DNA of 64,000 nt from Diplolepis rosae (lineage: Eukaryota; Arthropoda; Insecta; Hymenoptera; Diplolepididae): the NCBI GenBank assembly GCA_030998225.1, contig JAPYXD010000459.1, positions 248,001 through 312,000 on the forward strand. The letters run 5' to 3'. Under the pieces are notes generated by a model. That model saw only the letters and a program-made list of their open reading frames with translations, did no database searches and had not been told where the DNA came from. This document shows positions 23,066-34,470 of this stretch, piece after piece. The first letter of the stretch is position 1. Every line of letters starts with the position of its first letter. Made by a program: the position numbers and the translations under genes.

Positions 23066-23460
23066 GATATGGGAGTGTGGCTCCACGTACGGTTTGGGGT
23101 AGATTAATCACGATTGTCTACGCCCTGGCAGGCATTCCCCTAATGCTGGTCTACCTTAGCACGGTTGGGGATGTTCTGGCAAGAAGTTTTCGGAGACTCT
23201 ATGGTCGAATCTGTCGACCTCAAAGTTGTGCTAGGAAGCAGCAACCGCCTCCTCCACCTCCACCAGTGACAGGTATCATGGGAAAAGCTTATCGCTACGA
23301 CAATCATGTCGAGACAAAGGGTGCTGCAAACTTTTATACGACAAGTAAGGAGAGTTCTTGCGACGATCTCGGATCTCGCGGCGCTGGAAGCGCAATTTTA
23401 CTCGATTGTGGAAGCGAGGGTCTTCTTCATCCTATGACAAGTTCAACTACAACTATCCAG
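23066..23460 (+). CDS. K2P potassium channel, exon with pore-1 filter, TM2 and TM2-TM3 loop
   Basis: GA at 23066-23067 completes the split glycine codon, giving TTIG-YGSVAP, the K2P first filter. TM2 follows (RLITIVYALAGIPLMLVYLS), then a basic juxtamembrane segment (RSFRRLYGRICR). The long cytoplasmic loop has a run of seven prolines and a serine/threonine-rich end. The exon closes in phase 0 at CAG|GTAGAT. IPLMLVYLSTVGD is typical of invertebrate K2P TM2 ends. The loop is longer than in most vertebrate K2P channels, consistent with a regulatory platform; this is inference. The open frame upstream of 23066 and downstream of 23460 is intron read-through. Confidence 0.93.
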
Positions 23461-23613
23461 GTAGATTACCTACTTTTTTATGCCGGAAAACATAGACTTT
23501 GATACTCTCAATATGAGTAGAAACTTTTATTAATTATTTCTTCCAGGAACGTGTTCATTGTTCTTGTAATAACCAAATTTTCGAGATTTATCCAATTAAA
23601 GGCTATCTATATC

Positions 23614-23817
23614 TACTCTGTAAAAAATGTCTTCAGGGATTTCCTCCAACATTTGTTAGGGAAAATTCCCAAAGCAGTTTTTCCAAAATTTTTAGCAAAT
23701 TTCCAGACGTTTTAGAGAAATTCCCTGAAATGTTGGTGAAAATCATTTTGCCAAAGAAAAATATGGAATAATCCCGAAGAAATTTTAGGGAAATTTCCCG
23801 AAATTTTTTACACTGTA
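23614..23817. mobile_element. MITE with TACxCTGTAAAAAAT ends
   Basis: Inverted ends TACTCTGTAAAAAATGTC and TACAGTGTAAAAAATTTC (right end read inward), each at TA. The interior is made of GGAAATTTCCC-like words in both orientations. 204 bp, non-coding. Confidence 0.68.
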
Positions 23818-26722
23818 TATACATTAATTTTAATATGTAATAATATTGTAATATAAACGTGAAGAATTGTTCTAAAAACAATGTAATTTTTTATCATGAA
23901 ATATCGCTTATAATTAACTGACACGCGAATTTTCTCGCATAAATTTTGTTTGAAAATAACACAAGGATTTCTTTGAATATGTTTTCAATATAGTATAGAT
24001 ACTTGTGAATAATTGAATTTAAAGATGAGTCCGATTAATAATAATTCTTATGGTTAATATTTACCGAATCAAAAACTTTATATCATCATCGTGTCTGTCA
24101 ATTTGTATCCATTCACCACATATAATGTTGACATACAGATTTTGATTGTTTACTGAACTTAAGCTTAATATAATCTATGTAGTAAATTGATATTTATCAA
24201 GTTTCATTACTGATAACTACCCAAAGACTTTTGATCAAGTATTTATTATTTATTTCTTGGCTTTTCATTATGAACGACTTTGCATGCACTGAAAAAACAG
24301 TATGTTTGAATCAAACAAATATATCTTTGATATGCAGTCGAAGAAAAATTTGTTTGAATCAAAAATTAATGTGAGCAAAATGAAATTGTTGACAAAATAA
24401 TTCATACTTATCATAATTTACATATATATTACGACATTATTACATATGATATATATATATATATATATAGATCATTCCCTTGAAGAGGAGATCGGATTGG
24501 CCTCGAAACGTTGGACTTTTAGAAAAACAATAAATGATTGTCTTTAAGAAATTGTTTCTTATATATCAAAAATCTGCCTTTTTTCAGTATATTATTATAA
24601 ACTTGGACGTTAAGCAAATTTGAAATACAGCTAACAAACTCAAAATTAACTTAAACTCAAAAATGATGATTGATTGTCTTTAACATTATAGTTTCCAGTT
24701 TCAGGTAATAAATTTAAGTATAAAAATTCATTATTCTAAATATTATTCATTTATCAACAATAAATGCGAATTAAATAAAAATTAGCTTATTACTTCAACA
24801 TTTATAGGAATACGATAAGCTTAAATGACTAAATTCCAAATCATTTTGATTTTTATGTATAAAATAGAAAATTCAAATGAAAATTCTTGTACTGAGAAAA
24901 TTGTGTGTAATTCTCATTTACGTCATTAAACAGAATTTCAATCTTAGGTTAATCGAAATAAATTCATTTTCCTACTTAATATGTATATTACGGCTACAAA
25001 AGCTTTAATTAGAGATATAATCATTTTTAATTTAATTAATGAAAATATAACATTACATGTATAAGTAATAGCAATTTTTATCCCTCTAATAACTTTCAAC
25101 GGTAAATTATTTGGATTTTAAAAAGTGCTAGCATATTGCTAATATTGATACTTGCTTTTTAAATAAAACATAACATCCAAGTAAATGCAAGTACTGCCTG
25201 TTATCTGTTTTCCGCTTAACTGAAACTGAATAACTGACAAACAACCTCATAACGTTTATTCTCTTGGCAGTAACTGACCATAGCAGTTAAAAAATTCGTT
25301 ATATAGAATTCTGCTCACAGATGTTCCATTCATTGGTACGTTTTTCTTGGGAAAATTTTTTTTCTTGGGAAAAAAGTGACTACATGATTGTTTGAATGAA
25401 AAACAGTAATCCAGGAGAAGAAAATTTAGAGATGGATTTTTCGAGGAAGAAAATAAAAAATATTTCCATAAAACTATCTTCATTGCCGTATTTTCAAATA
25501 TTTTTATTTCTTTAACAGCTAGCCTTTTAAAAATGTAGAACGTCTGAAAAATTAAATAACAGAAACCTCTTCTTTGTTACATATTCGCTAGGCTTTTAAT
25601 ATTTTACGAGAAATGTTTTTTTAACAACATTTTTGAGTGGAAAAGGATTGAATTACCTAATATTTACATGCATTAAAGTTTACACTGTTGATTGAATATG
25701 AAAGATTAAAAGATAAAATGCCCAACTTCAAACAATAATAAATTGGATCTGCTAATAGTTTATGGTTTCTTTTATGTCACAGATAATTTCAAAGAAAAGT
25801 GTAGAATTTTAGAGACATCGCATTCTTGAATCAAAAACTAAAAAATATCTAAACTACCATACTCTAATTACTTTGGTAGAAAAGTTCAACTATTTTGATC
25901 AAAGACTAGAGGTAATTATTCTTTTAATAAGAAAAAAGTTACTATTTCTTCAACACAAAGCTCCAAATGGTCCAATTTTTCAGTAGAGTGCTGTTTTAAT
26001 AATCAAATAATTACAACCATGACTAATTCGAGAGAGAACATTTTTTAAACCAAAAATTACATTTCTTCTTTTCTTCTCTAAAAAATAACATATCTTAGAT
26101 TTAATCCATTCTTAGAAAGTACATATGTTTAGCTATAAAGTAAATGTGCCCCTTAACAACACTCTAAGGTATCTGATGTTTCTAAACTTTTTTTTTCTTA
26201 TCAAACATATTGACTTACTATAACAATCTATATATCCAAGCAAAGTCTAATCATTAAGTTCTAAGAAAATACTTTTTCCAGTTTGTTTCACTTCGCGGAA
26301 GATAAAATACTTATTTTTCAAAAAATGGTGCAAATGTATCGACTAACCGTACCTCTGTTTTTGCTTTGCCCCTTCTATCCAAATGCTTATTGTGACTCCT
26401 AACGACAATTCACTCAAATCCTTGTTATAGCGATTTGATTTATTATACTTGGTATCTTACCGTTCTGTGAAAGTTCGATTAAATTCATAAATGCGAAAAA
26501 AATTGTGAACATTTTTTGATTCTATTGTTTTAATTTTATGTTAATTATTTTATTCTTATTGCTTTTATTTTTATCAACCTAGTTGTTACAACTTATTGAA
26601 AGTATTAATTTAATTTTCGTAAATTTATACAAAATATCAGGTGTACAAATAAGTTACCGCCATTTTTGATCAAAAATTGGGCATTTATTGTGAAAGAACG
26701 GAACCTTATGTTTTATTCGAAG

Positions 26723-27600
26723 TACATTCGGTCAAAACAGTACAAAGAATTGATCATTCAAAAAGCCCGCTTAAAGAGATTGTCAAAAACCTTTTTAACG
26801 CTAAGTTGGCACCACTGTCCTCTATACTGACGTAGAGTTCGAGCGCGATCTGCCATTAAGTTTGTTCACAGTGTTCGATGTTGTCAGTTTATCTCAAGTG
26901 TTTCGCGATTTTTCCAATGAATAAGAATATCGAACAAAAAATTTGTCTCAAATTTGCATTGCAAATGGATTTTCGTGTGCGGAATCGCTGAAAATCTTAC
27001 AGAAGGCTTACGGTAAATTGACTTTATCAAAAAAACATGCATATGAGTGGTATAGTGCATTCAAAAGCGGTCGAGATGTGCTGCAAGATTTGCCTCGCTC
27101 TGGTCGGCCATTAACGTCTTCAACTGAAGATAACATCGCTAAAGTGAAGGAAATTGTGACTAAAAATGGTCATTTAAGCTTAAGAGAGATTAGGCGCAGA
27201 ACTATCTGTGTCTCACGAACCAATTCGTACCATTTTAAACGATTGTTTGGGCATGAAACGCGTTGCTGCTCGACTTGTTCCGAAAGACAATCTCACAAGT
27301 CTATCATTGTGAGCGAATTTCTGGTCAAAAACTCAATGAATATCTTCGAACAAGCACCGTATTCACCTGATATGGCTCCGGCCGACTTTTTTCTCTTCCC
27401 AAAACTTAAATTGACACCTCGAGGTACCCGCTTTCAGTCGATAGAAGACATAAAAGAGAATCCGTGGCGAGAATTATTCGTTGGCATAAATGTATTATTT
27501 CGGCAGGGGCCTACTTTGAAGACGATAAAATAAATTTGGATGAATAATAAATATTTTGTGTTTTATTGACCAATTCCCGGTACTTTTTTGACAGAATGTA
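26723..27600 (+). mobile_element. Mariner deletion derivative (TIR ACATTCTGTCAAAAA), + orientation
   Basis: The element is bounded by TACATTCGGTCAAAACAGTAC on the left in decayed form and TACTTTTTTGACAGAATGTA on the right, with TA at both edges. It is closely related to 4450-5276 and 11877-12257. The transposase-coding part joins the N-terminal DNA-binding region directly to the C-terminal PYSPDMAPADFFLFPKLKL block, with the middle of the protein lost. Confidence 0.88.
26918..27533 (+). pseudogene. Mariner transposase, frameshifted and internally deleted
   Basis: The natural start is ATG at 26918 (MNKNIEQKICLKF), but a single-base shift follows, so the HTH sequence (NGFSCAESLKILQKAYGKLT) continues in another frame. 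GRDVLQDLPRSGRPLTS and the second HTH follow. Then a degenerate stretch (about 27200-27340) leads to NMFEQAPYSPDMAPADFFLF-like C-terminal sequence, in which the D of APADFFLF is the third catalytic aspartate. The DETW and HxDNA blocks are missing, so the protein cannot be active. Confidence 0.85.
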
Positions 27601-27870
27601 TTATCCATCGTATTGTTCTTCTTGCCTTTGGCACGAATCTTGATTCAATAATGCTTCCAATTCCGCGTCTTCGCGTTCTTCAAACTGAAGAAGTAAATCA
27701 AAAGTTCCCGCAAATGACGCTTATTCGGCTCAAAACTTGACATTTTAACACACAAAAGAATATAATCTACAGATAAAAATTCACTAATATTTCAAGGTTA
27801 TGTTATTGACAGATATCCAACCTTACGACAGTGACATTTTACATCTGTCAATTTCAATCAAAACTTACTG

Positions 27871-28803
27871 CACAGAGAGAAATTCCTGGTTACAGTAACC
27901 TGATGAATACTGTTAAATTTGTCTTTGACCACATTTTCAGGTCAGAACTGAGTTTGGAAGAGTTGTACTGGTGTCCAATTTTTCTGGTTACAGGAACCAG
28001 AATTATTAATCACAGTGAGCTGTGAGTTAGTCAAAGCGTTAAATGATTCTTTTTTTTTCTGGTTCCAATAACCACATTTTCTATTTACGAAAACCATATT
28101 TTCTGGTTTCAATAACCTTAAATTAGCTTGTTCGTATGTCTTATAGATTATTAAATAAATAAATATTTCATTAAATTTTGTATAATAATTTTTATAGAAT
28201 AAATGTAGTTTAAAATACTTATTTTTTTATTCAAGAAACTCATACTGCTTATTTCACTATATGTTTTACAACGGAAAAGAATAATTGTGGTGCCAACATA
28301 ATACAACGTAGATTTAGAGATAAAGGAAGAAATTGAAAAAATTCTTGAAAAGGTGATGATACATGCTTCATAGTATTTTTTTGTGCCAGAATTATTCTCT
28401 CCCGTTGTAGAAAATGTAGTGAAATAAGCAGTATGATTTTACATTGATACAAAACAACCATTGACAACTGAACTTAATATGAAGTTAGCTGCAGACTAGC
28501 GCGTGATAAATTGAGATAAATCGAACCTTACTGCCTCGAAGCCACTACAATTTTCAGGTTCCTGTAACCAGAAATCTTTAACAGATATAACTTGAAATTG
28601 TGCTTAAAGACATTTTTAACTGCTACGTGTGGTTACTGTAACCAGAAATAGGAAATCGTATTGAATCTGGTTATTGCAACCAGTTTTCAGGTTATTGTTA
28701 CGGGATCGTTTGTCACCCAGACTGTGCTTTGTAGTACTAGTGACCATATTCAATTCAACCAGATTTTTCTGGTTAATGTAACCACGACTTATTTCTCTCT
28801 GTG
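27871..28803. mobile_element. TIR element rich in GGTTACxGTAACC palindromes
   Basis: Ends are CACAGAGAGAAAT and the inverse ATTTCTCTCTGTG. Throughout there are copies of CTGGTTAC/GTAACCAG and variants, about ten by eye, in both orientations. A separate foldback (28236-28442) sits inside. There is no transposase frame. It may be a MITE with many subterminal protein-binding sites. Confidence 0.7.
28236..28442. mobile_element. Foldback MITE nested in the 27871-28803 element
   Basis: Arms share CATACTGCTTATTTCACTA and a following TTTTACAACGG/AGAATAATT block in inverted order; the spacer is about 80 bp. The arms carry no GGTTAC palindromes, which supports a separate, later insertion. Confidence 0.68.
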
Positions 28804-29493
28804 TGGTGACGCCAGCTTTTGCCAAACAGCAGAAACTTATTTGTACACCTGATAACATTGCAGAATTACGTAAAATTACTTATAAAAAGTTCATTTCGAG
28901 TAAAATACGCCAACGAATGATTTTAAAGCCATTTTATTGTTGGCAAAGTAATTATAATCTTCGTGTGTCAAACATTGAATTGTACCCATTGAGAAATAAT
29001 ATTAATAGTTAAAGAAAAAGTCGAAATTATTTTATTATTATTGCATTTTGCTGTTTGTTAATACTTACATTTCGATGAGTTTATGTTGAACATTTGTCAA
29101 TGATTTTTAACTAACTTCTTATAAGATGCGACAACCTCACACTGAATGACATGACACGATTTTTCGAACGCGACTTTAAATTAATAATGCGCGAAAAAAA
29201 CTGCCGAAAAAACGTCTGTAATCATAGTTTACGGATCTTTTAATGTAAGAATACTTACGTGACTCATTTATTTAAGATATTTATTATTTATTTAAAGGTA
29301 AAAGTTTGAACTGCCGTTAGGGGAATCACTGCGGGTAGGGGGCACATTTACCTTAGTTGTTTGATTTGAAAAGAGACGGTTTTTAAATTTATTAATGCAT
29401 TTTAAATGAGTTTGAAATCCGAAAAATCACGTGAAGATGCTTCCTGATTTAATGCAACCATTTCCATTGTATAATTTGAATTGAATTTTTTAG

Positions 29494-29944
29494 GATCCTT
29501 CTAACAATGGAAAGAGACATTACTATCCATGTACTCTTTCCATAAACTCAACAGCAGGATCTACATGTGTCAGCGATTCAAGCAGCCTCGTAAAAGTGCC
29601 AATAACTCTCTGTCTGGTAATAATAATAGTGTACATATGCGGTGGAGCAGTGATGTTTAATCATCTTGAGGGCTGGAGTTTTTTGGAAGGTGGATACTTC
29701 TGTTTTACGAGCCTCGGTACAATAGGATTCGGAGACTTGTTGCCTATTGGCAAGAACGGGCACACTTCTACACTGCAAGAACTCAGTCTCTGTGCTTGTT
29801 GCCTGTATATTCTCGCCGGAATGGGTCTCATTGCGATGTGTTTCAACTTGGTGCAAGAAGAGGTGGTACGCGCAGTCAGAGTCTTTGGTAAATCGTGTGG
29901 AATGTCGAGCGAAATGATGGTCAGCGGCCAGATAGGAGGTCCAG
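29494..29944 (+). CDS. K2P potassium channel, exon with TM3, pore 2 and TM4
   Basis: Entry is in phase 0 (DPSNNGKRHYYPC) and exit in phase 1 at CCAG|GTATAT. The order is the end of the cytoplasmic loop, TM3 (PITLCLVIIIVYICGGAVMF), the pore-2 helix and filter (FCFTSLGTIGFGDLLP), then TM4 (CLYILAGMGLIAMCFNLVQE) and the start of the C-tail. The filter TIGFGD is the usual K2P second-pore form. With pore 1 TIGYG this gives the complete pair of filters for one subunit, so the protein is expected to conduct K+ as a dimer. The ATG used by a naive ORF call (about 29596) is internal. Confidence 0.95.
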
Positions 29945-30104
29945 GTATATCTCAAATGCAATAAAGAATCGTGCCTTAGAGCTTACACTGAAAGCTTTGT
30001 GAATTTTTCGCACGCCGGATGCTTCAAAGTCGCTTCTTAAATGCTTATCAAGCAAATCATTTTTAAGTCAGTTGCGCGCTTTTTTATCATCAGGGTGTCC
30101 GATG

Positions 30105-30386
30105 GTCTGGAAAATCAGCCTCTTGAATTTAAAACACTGAGATCCCACTGATTGAATAGCTGCAAAAGGGTTACTCTTTCACTTCAGAGAACATTTTACT
30201 GACAATCAGTGGCATTTAACTAAAAAAGAGTCAAATTGTCACTGAACCTGATTAACTGTTTTAATAAATTTTAATTAAATAAATGATTTAAATATACTAT
30301 TTTCCAGTGAACTCCACTGAGTGTCAGTATAATTTCTAGCTATTTCATCAGTGAAATCTTACTGATTCTAATTTAAGGAGAGTGTC
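30105..30386. mobile_element. Decayed MITE of the ATCAGTGAAA family, copy 2
   Basis: It contains repeated TCAGTGAAAT/ACTGATT words and ends near CTGATTCTAATTTAAGGAGAG, close to the CTGATTCAGGTTTAGAGAG end of the copy at 663-941. The left boundary is uncertain. Confidence 0.5.
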
Positions 30387-30790
30387 ATGAAAAAGTCTCG
30401 TATTTCCCAAGAGTATAGATATGTTTTTCAAAGACAATGCATTTAACGAAAATCAAAACTAGATTTTCACGTTCCTATTCACAGAAAAATAGATTTTCTC
30501 TATTATACCTGGATGTTAAGGCTTAACATATTTTATATATAACTATAAAAAAGTTGTAAGGATTCTTAAGAGTTATCGGATTTTTCGGATCCACAAAGAC
30601 ATTTCTAAAAAAGTAATAAAAATATTTGACGTATTAGTGAAAAACAAAGGAAATGATCAATATTTTACATACCACTTTCATGAAATATAGAGAAGTACTT
30701 TTCTTTCAAATATTATAGTAAGAAACAGTTCATGGGCTTGTGTTAGAACACGAAATTCAATATGTTATTACTTGTAACTTTGCCTTTTTA

Positions 30791-30928
30791 CATTCTCATC
30801 ATGGATGAGAAGGTATTGGTTTTATGTGAAAAATGACTTTCGATATTTTCATCAAATCTTTACGTTTTGAGACCCCCTGAGTCAGAAAAAAGGGTTTTTA
30901 CGAAAGTGTCTGTCTGTCTGTCTGTCTA

Positions 30929-30961
<33 letters not shown>

Positions 30962-32518
30962 AGGTCGTGTGCGGCATAACTATCGATAGAATTATCAGAT
31001 TGAATTGAGCTTTGGTACACTTTATCGGAGCCAAAAAAGTAAGGACAAGTTCGTTAACCAGCCACATCCAATCAAAATTCAGGGATTGAGCCTAACTTTT
31101 GTGTTTTTGAAAATAACTTTTTGAAAAAATCAAAAATTCCAATACTGGTTTTTGATAGTGCTCATAAATCTCTACAAATTATCCTTATAACATTTTTTGA
31201 TTAAATCAAAATTAGAAATGTTACAGCATATTCAAATTCGAAAAAAGTCAATATCAAAATTCCATTTTCCAGTTAAATTATACGAGATACGAAAAAACGT
31301 TATGATACAATATTATTAAATAAATAAAGACCTACAAATTTGAATTGTAACATTTTTTCATAAGATGCATATTTTTCTTTTTCATTCAAAAAAAAAACTA
31401 TTGAAAATCCAAAATTCAATTTTTTAGCAATAATATTCGAAACACGAAAAAAACGCAAGAATACAAAGTTGTTCGTTTCAAAAAGATCTACAAATTTTGT
31501 CTCACACAGTTTCTGATAAAACATATATTTTTCGTTTCAATTCCAAAAACTACGATTAAAATTCAAAAATTCCATTTTTTTGACAAAATATGAGAGATAC
31601 AAAAAAAACGTTTAGATGGAAAATTGTTTGCCTAAATGAGGTCAACAAATTCTCATTAAGACATTTCGGGACAGGGTGTATATTTTATCTTTTGATTTTT
31701 AATATTAAATAAATTCGATTTTTTTCACCAAAATATGTGAGATACGAAATAAGCGTTGTTCTGCAAAATCGTTTCCTTAAATAAAGTCTAGGATTGTTTT
31801 TCCTTTTTGAGAGATTTGGAAGAAAATAAATTATTTTAATCATGTAATTTATTAAAAAGTTACTGAAATGTATACAGAAAATCGAGCGCGAAGCGCGAGC
31901 GCCATGATGAGAATGTGTTCCTTAAGGCTGATAGAGCCTTAAGTAAATTGAATTTCCTGTTTCACTTAATTTCAAAAAGAAATTGAGTGACTTTGAGAAA
32001 ATGTGTAATTCACATCATCTGTAATATTATTATAAAATTGGTTTGAGCTTCATTATCAAATTATAATAAATAAACTTGAATGTATGTGAAGAGCACAAGA
32101 CCGAGCGCGAAGCGCGACGATCAAATCGCGCGCCCTAGGCGCGCTCAAACTTGCGAGCGAAGTGAGCTGCGCGCGATGAGAATGTGCCCGCGAAGCGGGC
32201 AGATTTTTAATACATTGAAATGTGTTATTTAAATTTCATAGACGTTAGCGTTCTATTTCATTTAAGGGTAACTTATTAAAACATTAATACATGTTTATTT
32301 CTCATGATGACTACAAAAATTTAATAACACTGTAAATATGAATTCAATTTTCTCAATATTACTTTTCAACTTTGAAGATTACAATTGGAAAAGAAAGAAA
32401 AATTGCAACTCGTGCTTTGAAGAAAATTTCAGAAGAATAACCAAAATGTATCTACCTTCCTTAGTCAAATCATTATATTTTAAATAAAACCAATACCTTC
32501 TCATGTGATGAGAATATA
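30791..32518. mobile_element. TIR repeat with (CTGT)n and GCGAAGC hairpins
   Basis: The ends are inverted copies of ATGAGAAGGTATTGGTTTTA. Each end is itself a small palindrome (ATTCTCATCATGGATGAGAA on the left). A (CTGT)n run lies at 30908-30960. GC-rich stretches at 31880-31930 and 32100-32205 contain GAGCGCGAAGCGCG and GCCCGCGAAGCGGGC. A truncated inverted copy lies at about 46270-47440. No transposase is seen and the superfamily is not assigned. Confidence 0.68.
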
Positions 32519-34354
32519 AAACTAGTATCTTTGAAGGATTAATAAGAATAAGACTATATTTTATATCAACAATTTTTTCGTAGCAATTTTCAACAACATT
32601 ATAAGATCCAAATATTTTCAAGACACGATTTTCCGAATTATATTAGAAATTATCTAGTATGCGTTAAAAACTTAAAATCAATATCCATGTTGATCGAACA
32701 TTTTTCGTTTTGTCCGAATTTGTCCAGTATATACAAAGATTTGAAAATAATATTCGTTTTTCAACTTTTTTTCATAATTTTTCCTTATATAAATATTCTA
32801 ATATTGATAAGGGCACTATTTTACTTCAATTTTAACTATATTTTACATCTGAAACATTTTTTTTTATTCCAAAAATGGAATGGAAGTTAAAAGGTTTATT
32901 CGGAATTTTCTTCGAATCTATCCGGAATTATCGTATTGATAAAAGCAAGACAAATCCCGGATTCATATGATTAGAATCATTTTCTGCTTTCGTTCGAATT
33001 TTTACCACAATTTCAGAATTTGAACATGAATTCAAAGTTCTTTTCGAAATTTTCCGGTTTAGTCCGAATCTATGATATTTGTTGAGGAGACAATATTCAC
33101 TTCAATTGTTCGGGATATAGCTGGTTTTGTAGTGAAAATGTCCGCACGCTCGAATTAATTGCACTGGTTCAGAAAAGGTTCTGCAATAAGAAGAGAGTGA
33201 GGATTTGGCGGGATTACGTTGTTACACTTGTTGAATTCACAGCCGTACACAAATGTATGTATTAAATTAGTGTTTCGTGTGGTGCACGTAGTAGACAAAA
33301 TTTGAGAGTACTCTAGAATAATAACGATCAAAGTTAGAATTTACATTCGCTTTCATTCAGAATATTTCCGTAATTTCATAATTGACATACCTGCACTTTT
33401 AAGAATCTTATTAATTTTGATAGACATTAATATACAAGTGGTAATGTCAAATTAATATATTTGTATATTATGAAAAATTAATATACATTCATATTAAATC
33501 TAATAACTTTCCAATAAAAATATATTAAAATTAAAAAACATTATTAAAATATATACACATGTGTATTAAAATGCAAATAAAAGTTTTTATTTTTTAAGAT
33601 TAAAGTTTTTTCAATTTAATATACGTTACTAAAAAAACTTCCATTATATGTAATGGATGTTCAATACAGAAATCAGACATAATCCCTGTCCAAACTTTGT
33701 CTGTTTTTTACCAGGATAGGTTTCGAATTCTTAAACTCTGAACATCCAGTTTTAATTATTTAGTTTTTCTGTGTAGAGAAATTATTATAAAACAAAGCAT
33801 TTAAATTGAGTTTAACGTCAAATTAAAATTTTTAAAATTAAAAAAAAATTAAAGACAATTACTTCATATTGGAAACTTTGAGAATATCACCATTATCAGA
33901 AAATTGAAACATTACATGCATTTCTTTTCATGTATTTCTTAAATTCATTGAAATTTTACTAGTTTAGTATATATTATTCTGATCTCGCTGGGCACCTTGA
34001 TGCTTTTCTTCATTTTGAGTACACCTGTACCTGCACATCAGGAAACCCACCATTGCAACGCTTGACATTAGTTTTTCACTTGGCAGGGCTGGTTTAGATA
34101 CAGATAATAATAAAAAACAGACCTTAACAAGGAAATCAGCCTAACGTATCACGAGGAATCAATCAACGTTGTAAAATTTTCAAAATATATGTAAAAGAAA
34201 TCATAATAAGTGTTTAGGAGTAAAAAAACCAACAAAAATGTTATGCCAAGAGATTACATTAAAAAAAAGATTCAAATGTAAGAAATTAATGAAAATGGAG
34301 AACCAGTTCCTGCCAATTAAGATTCCTGGCACCTAATTTATTTGATTTTTCCAG

Positions 34355-34470
34355 GTAGTGGCAATGGAGTCAAATTTGAACCAGATGAGGGCTTTGGAGC
34401 TTCAACGGATTCAAAGTTATCAGTGCAGGATGATGAAGCAATCCCGATGTCGGTCGTCTCTACTTCCTGA
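34355..34470 (+). CDS. K2P potassium channel, last exon to first stop
   Basis: Entry is in phase 1 (G|GT gives glycine), continuing SGNGVKFEPDEGFGASTDSK and ending PMSVVSTS before TGA at 34468-34470. This gives a short acidic/serine-rich cytoplasmic tail; the visible exons together encode 447 residues to this stop. The next base is C and the following codons are CAA CAG CAG. The TGA-C context is the one most often linked with leaky termination. A possible poly(A) signal AATAAA is at 35820-35825. Confidence 0.85.

Larger units (their letters stand above)
23461..29493 (+). other. K2P intron (6.0 kb)
   Basis: The donor is CAG|GTAGAT and the acceptor TTTTTTAG ends at 29493; phase 0. It contains small MITEs, a mariner derivative at 26723-27600 and a palindrome-rich element at 27871-28803. 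The 23818-26722 part is AT-rich with nothing convincing, apart from a (TA)n run near 24449-24470 and a CACTGAAAAAACAG stretch at 24293 resembling ends of foldback elements. Confidence 0.85.
29945..34354 (+). other. K2P intron (4.4 kb)
   Basis: The donor is CCAG|GTATAT and the acceptor GATTTTTCCAG ends at 34354; phase 1. It contains a decayed ATCAGTGAAA MITE and a large TIR repeat (30791-32518). The part 32519-34354 is AT-rich, with no supported feature. Confidence 0.85.

Noticed and set aside
30908..30960. (CTGT)n run as a CRISPR-like or functional array
   Set aside because: A plain tetranucleotide microsatellite with no spacers, present in both copies of the mobile repeat.
32687..32890. Hydrophobic 67-codon frame as a small membrane protein
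   Set aside because: Phe/Ile/Leu-rich content is expected from AT-rich DNA; no other support.
34468..34470. TGA as a selenocysteine codon
   Set aside because: K2P channels are not selenoproteins, the position is in a low-complexity tail, and no SECIS-like element was recognised downstream. Readthrough fits better.
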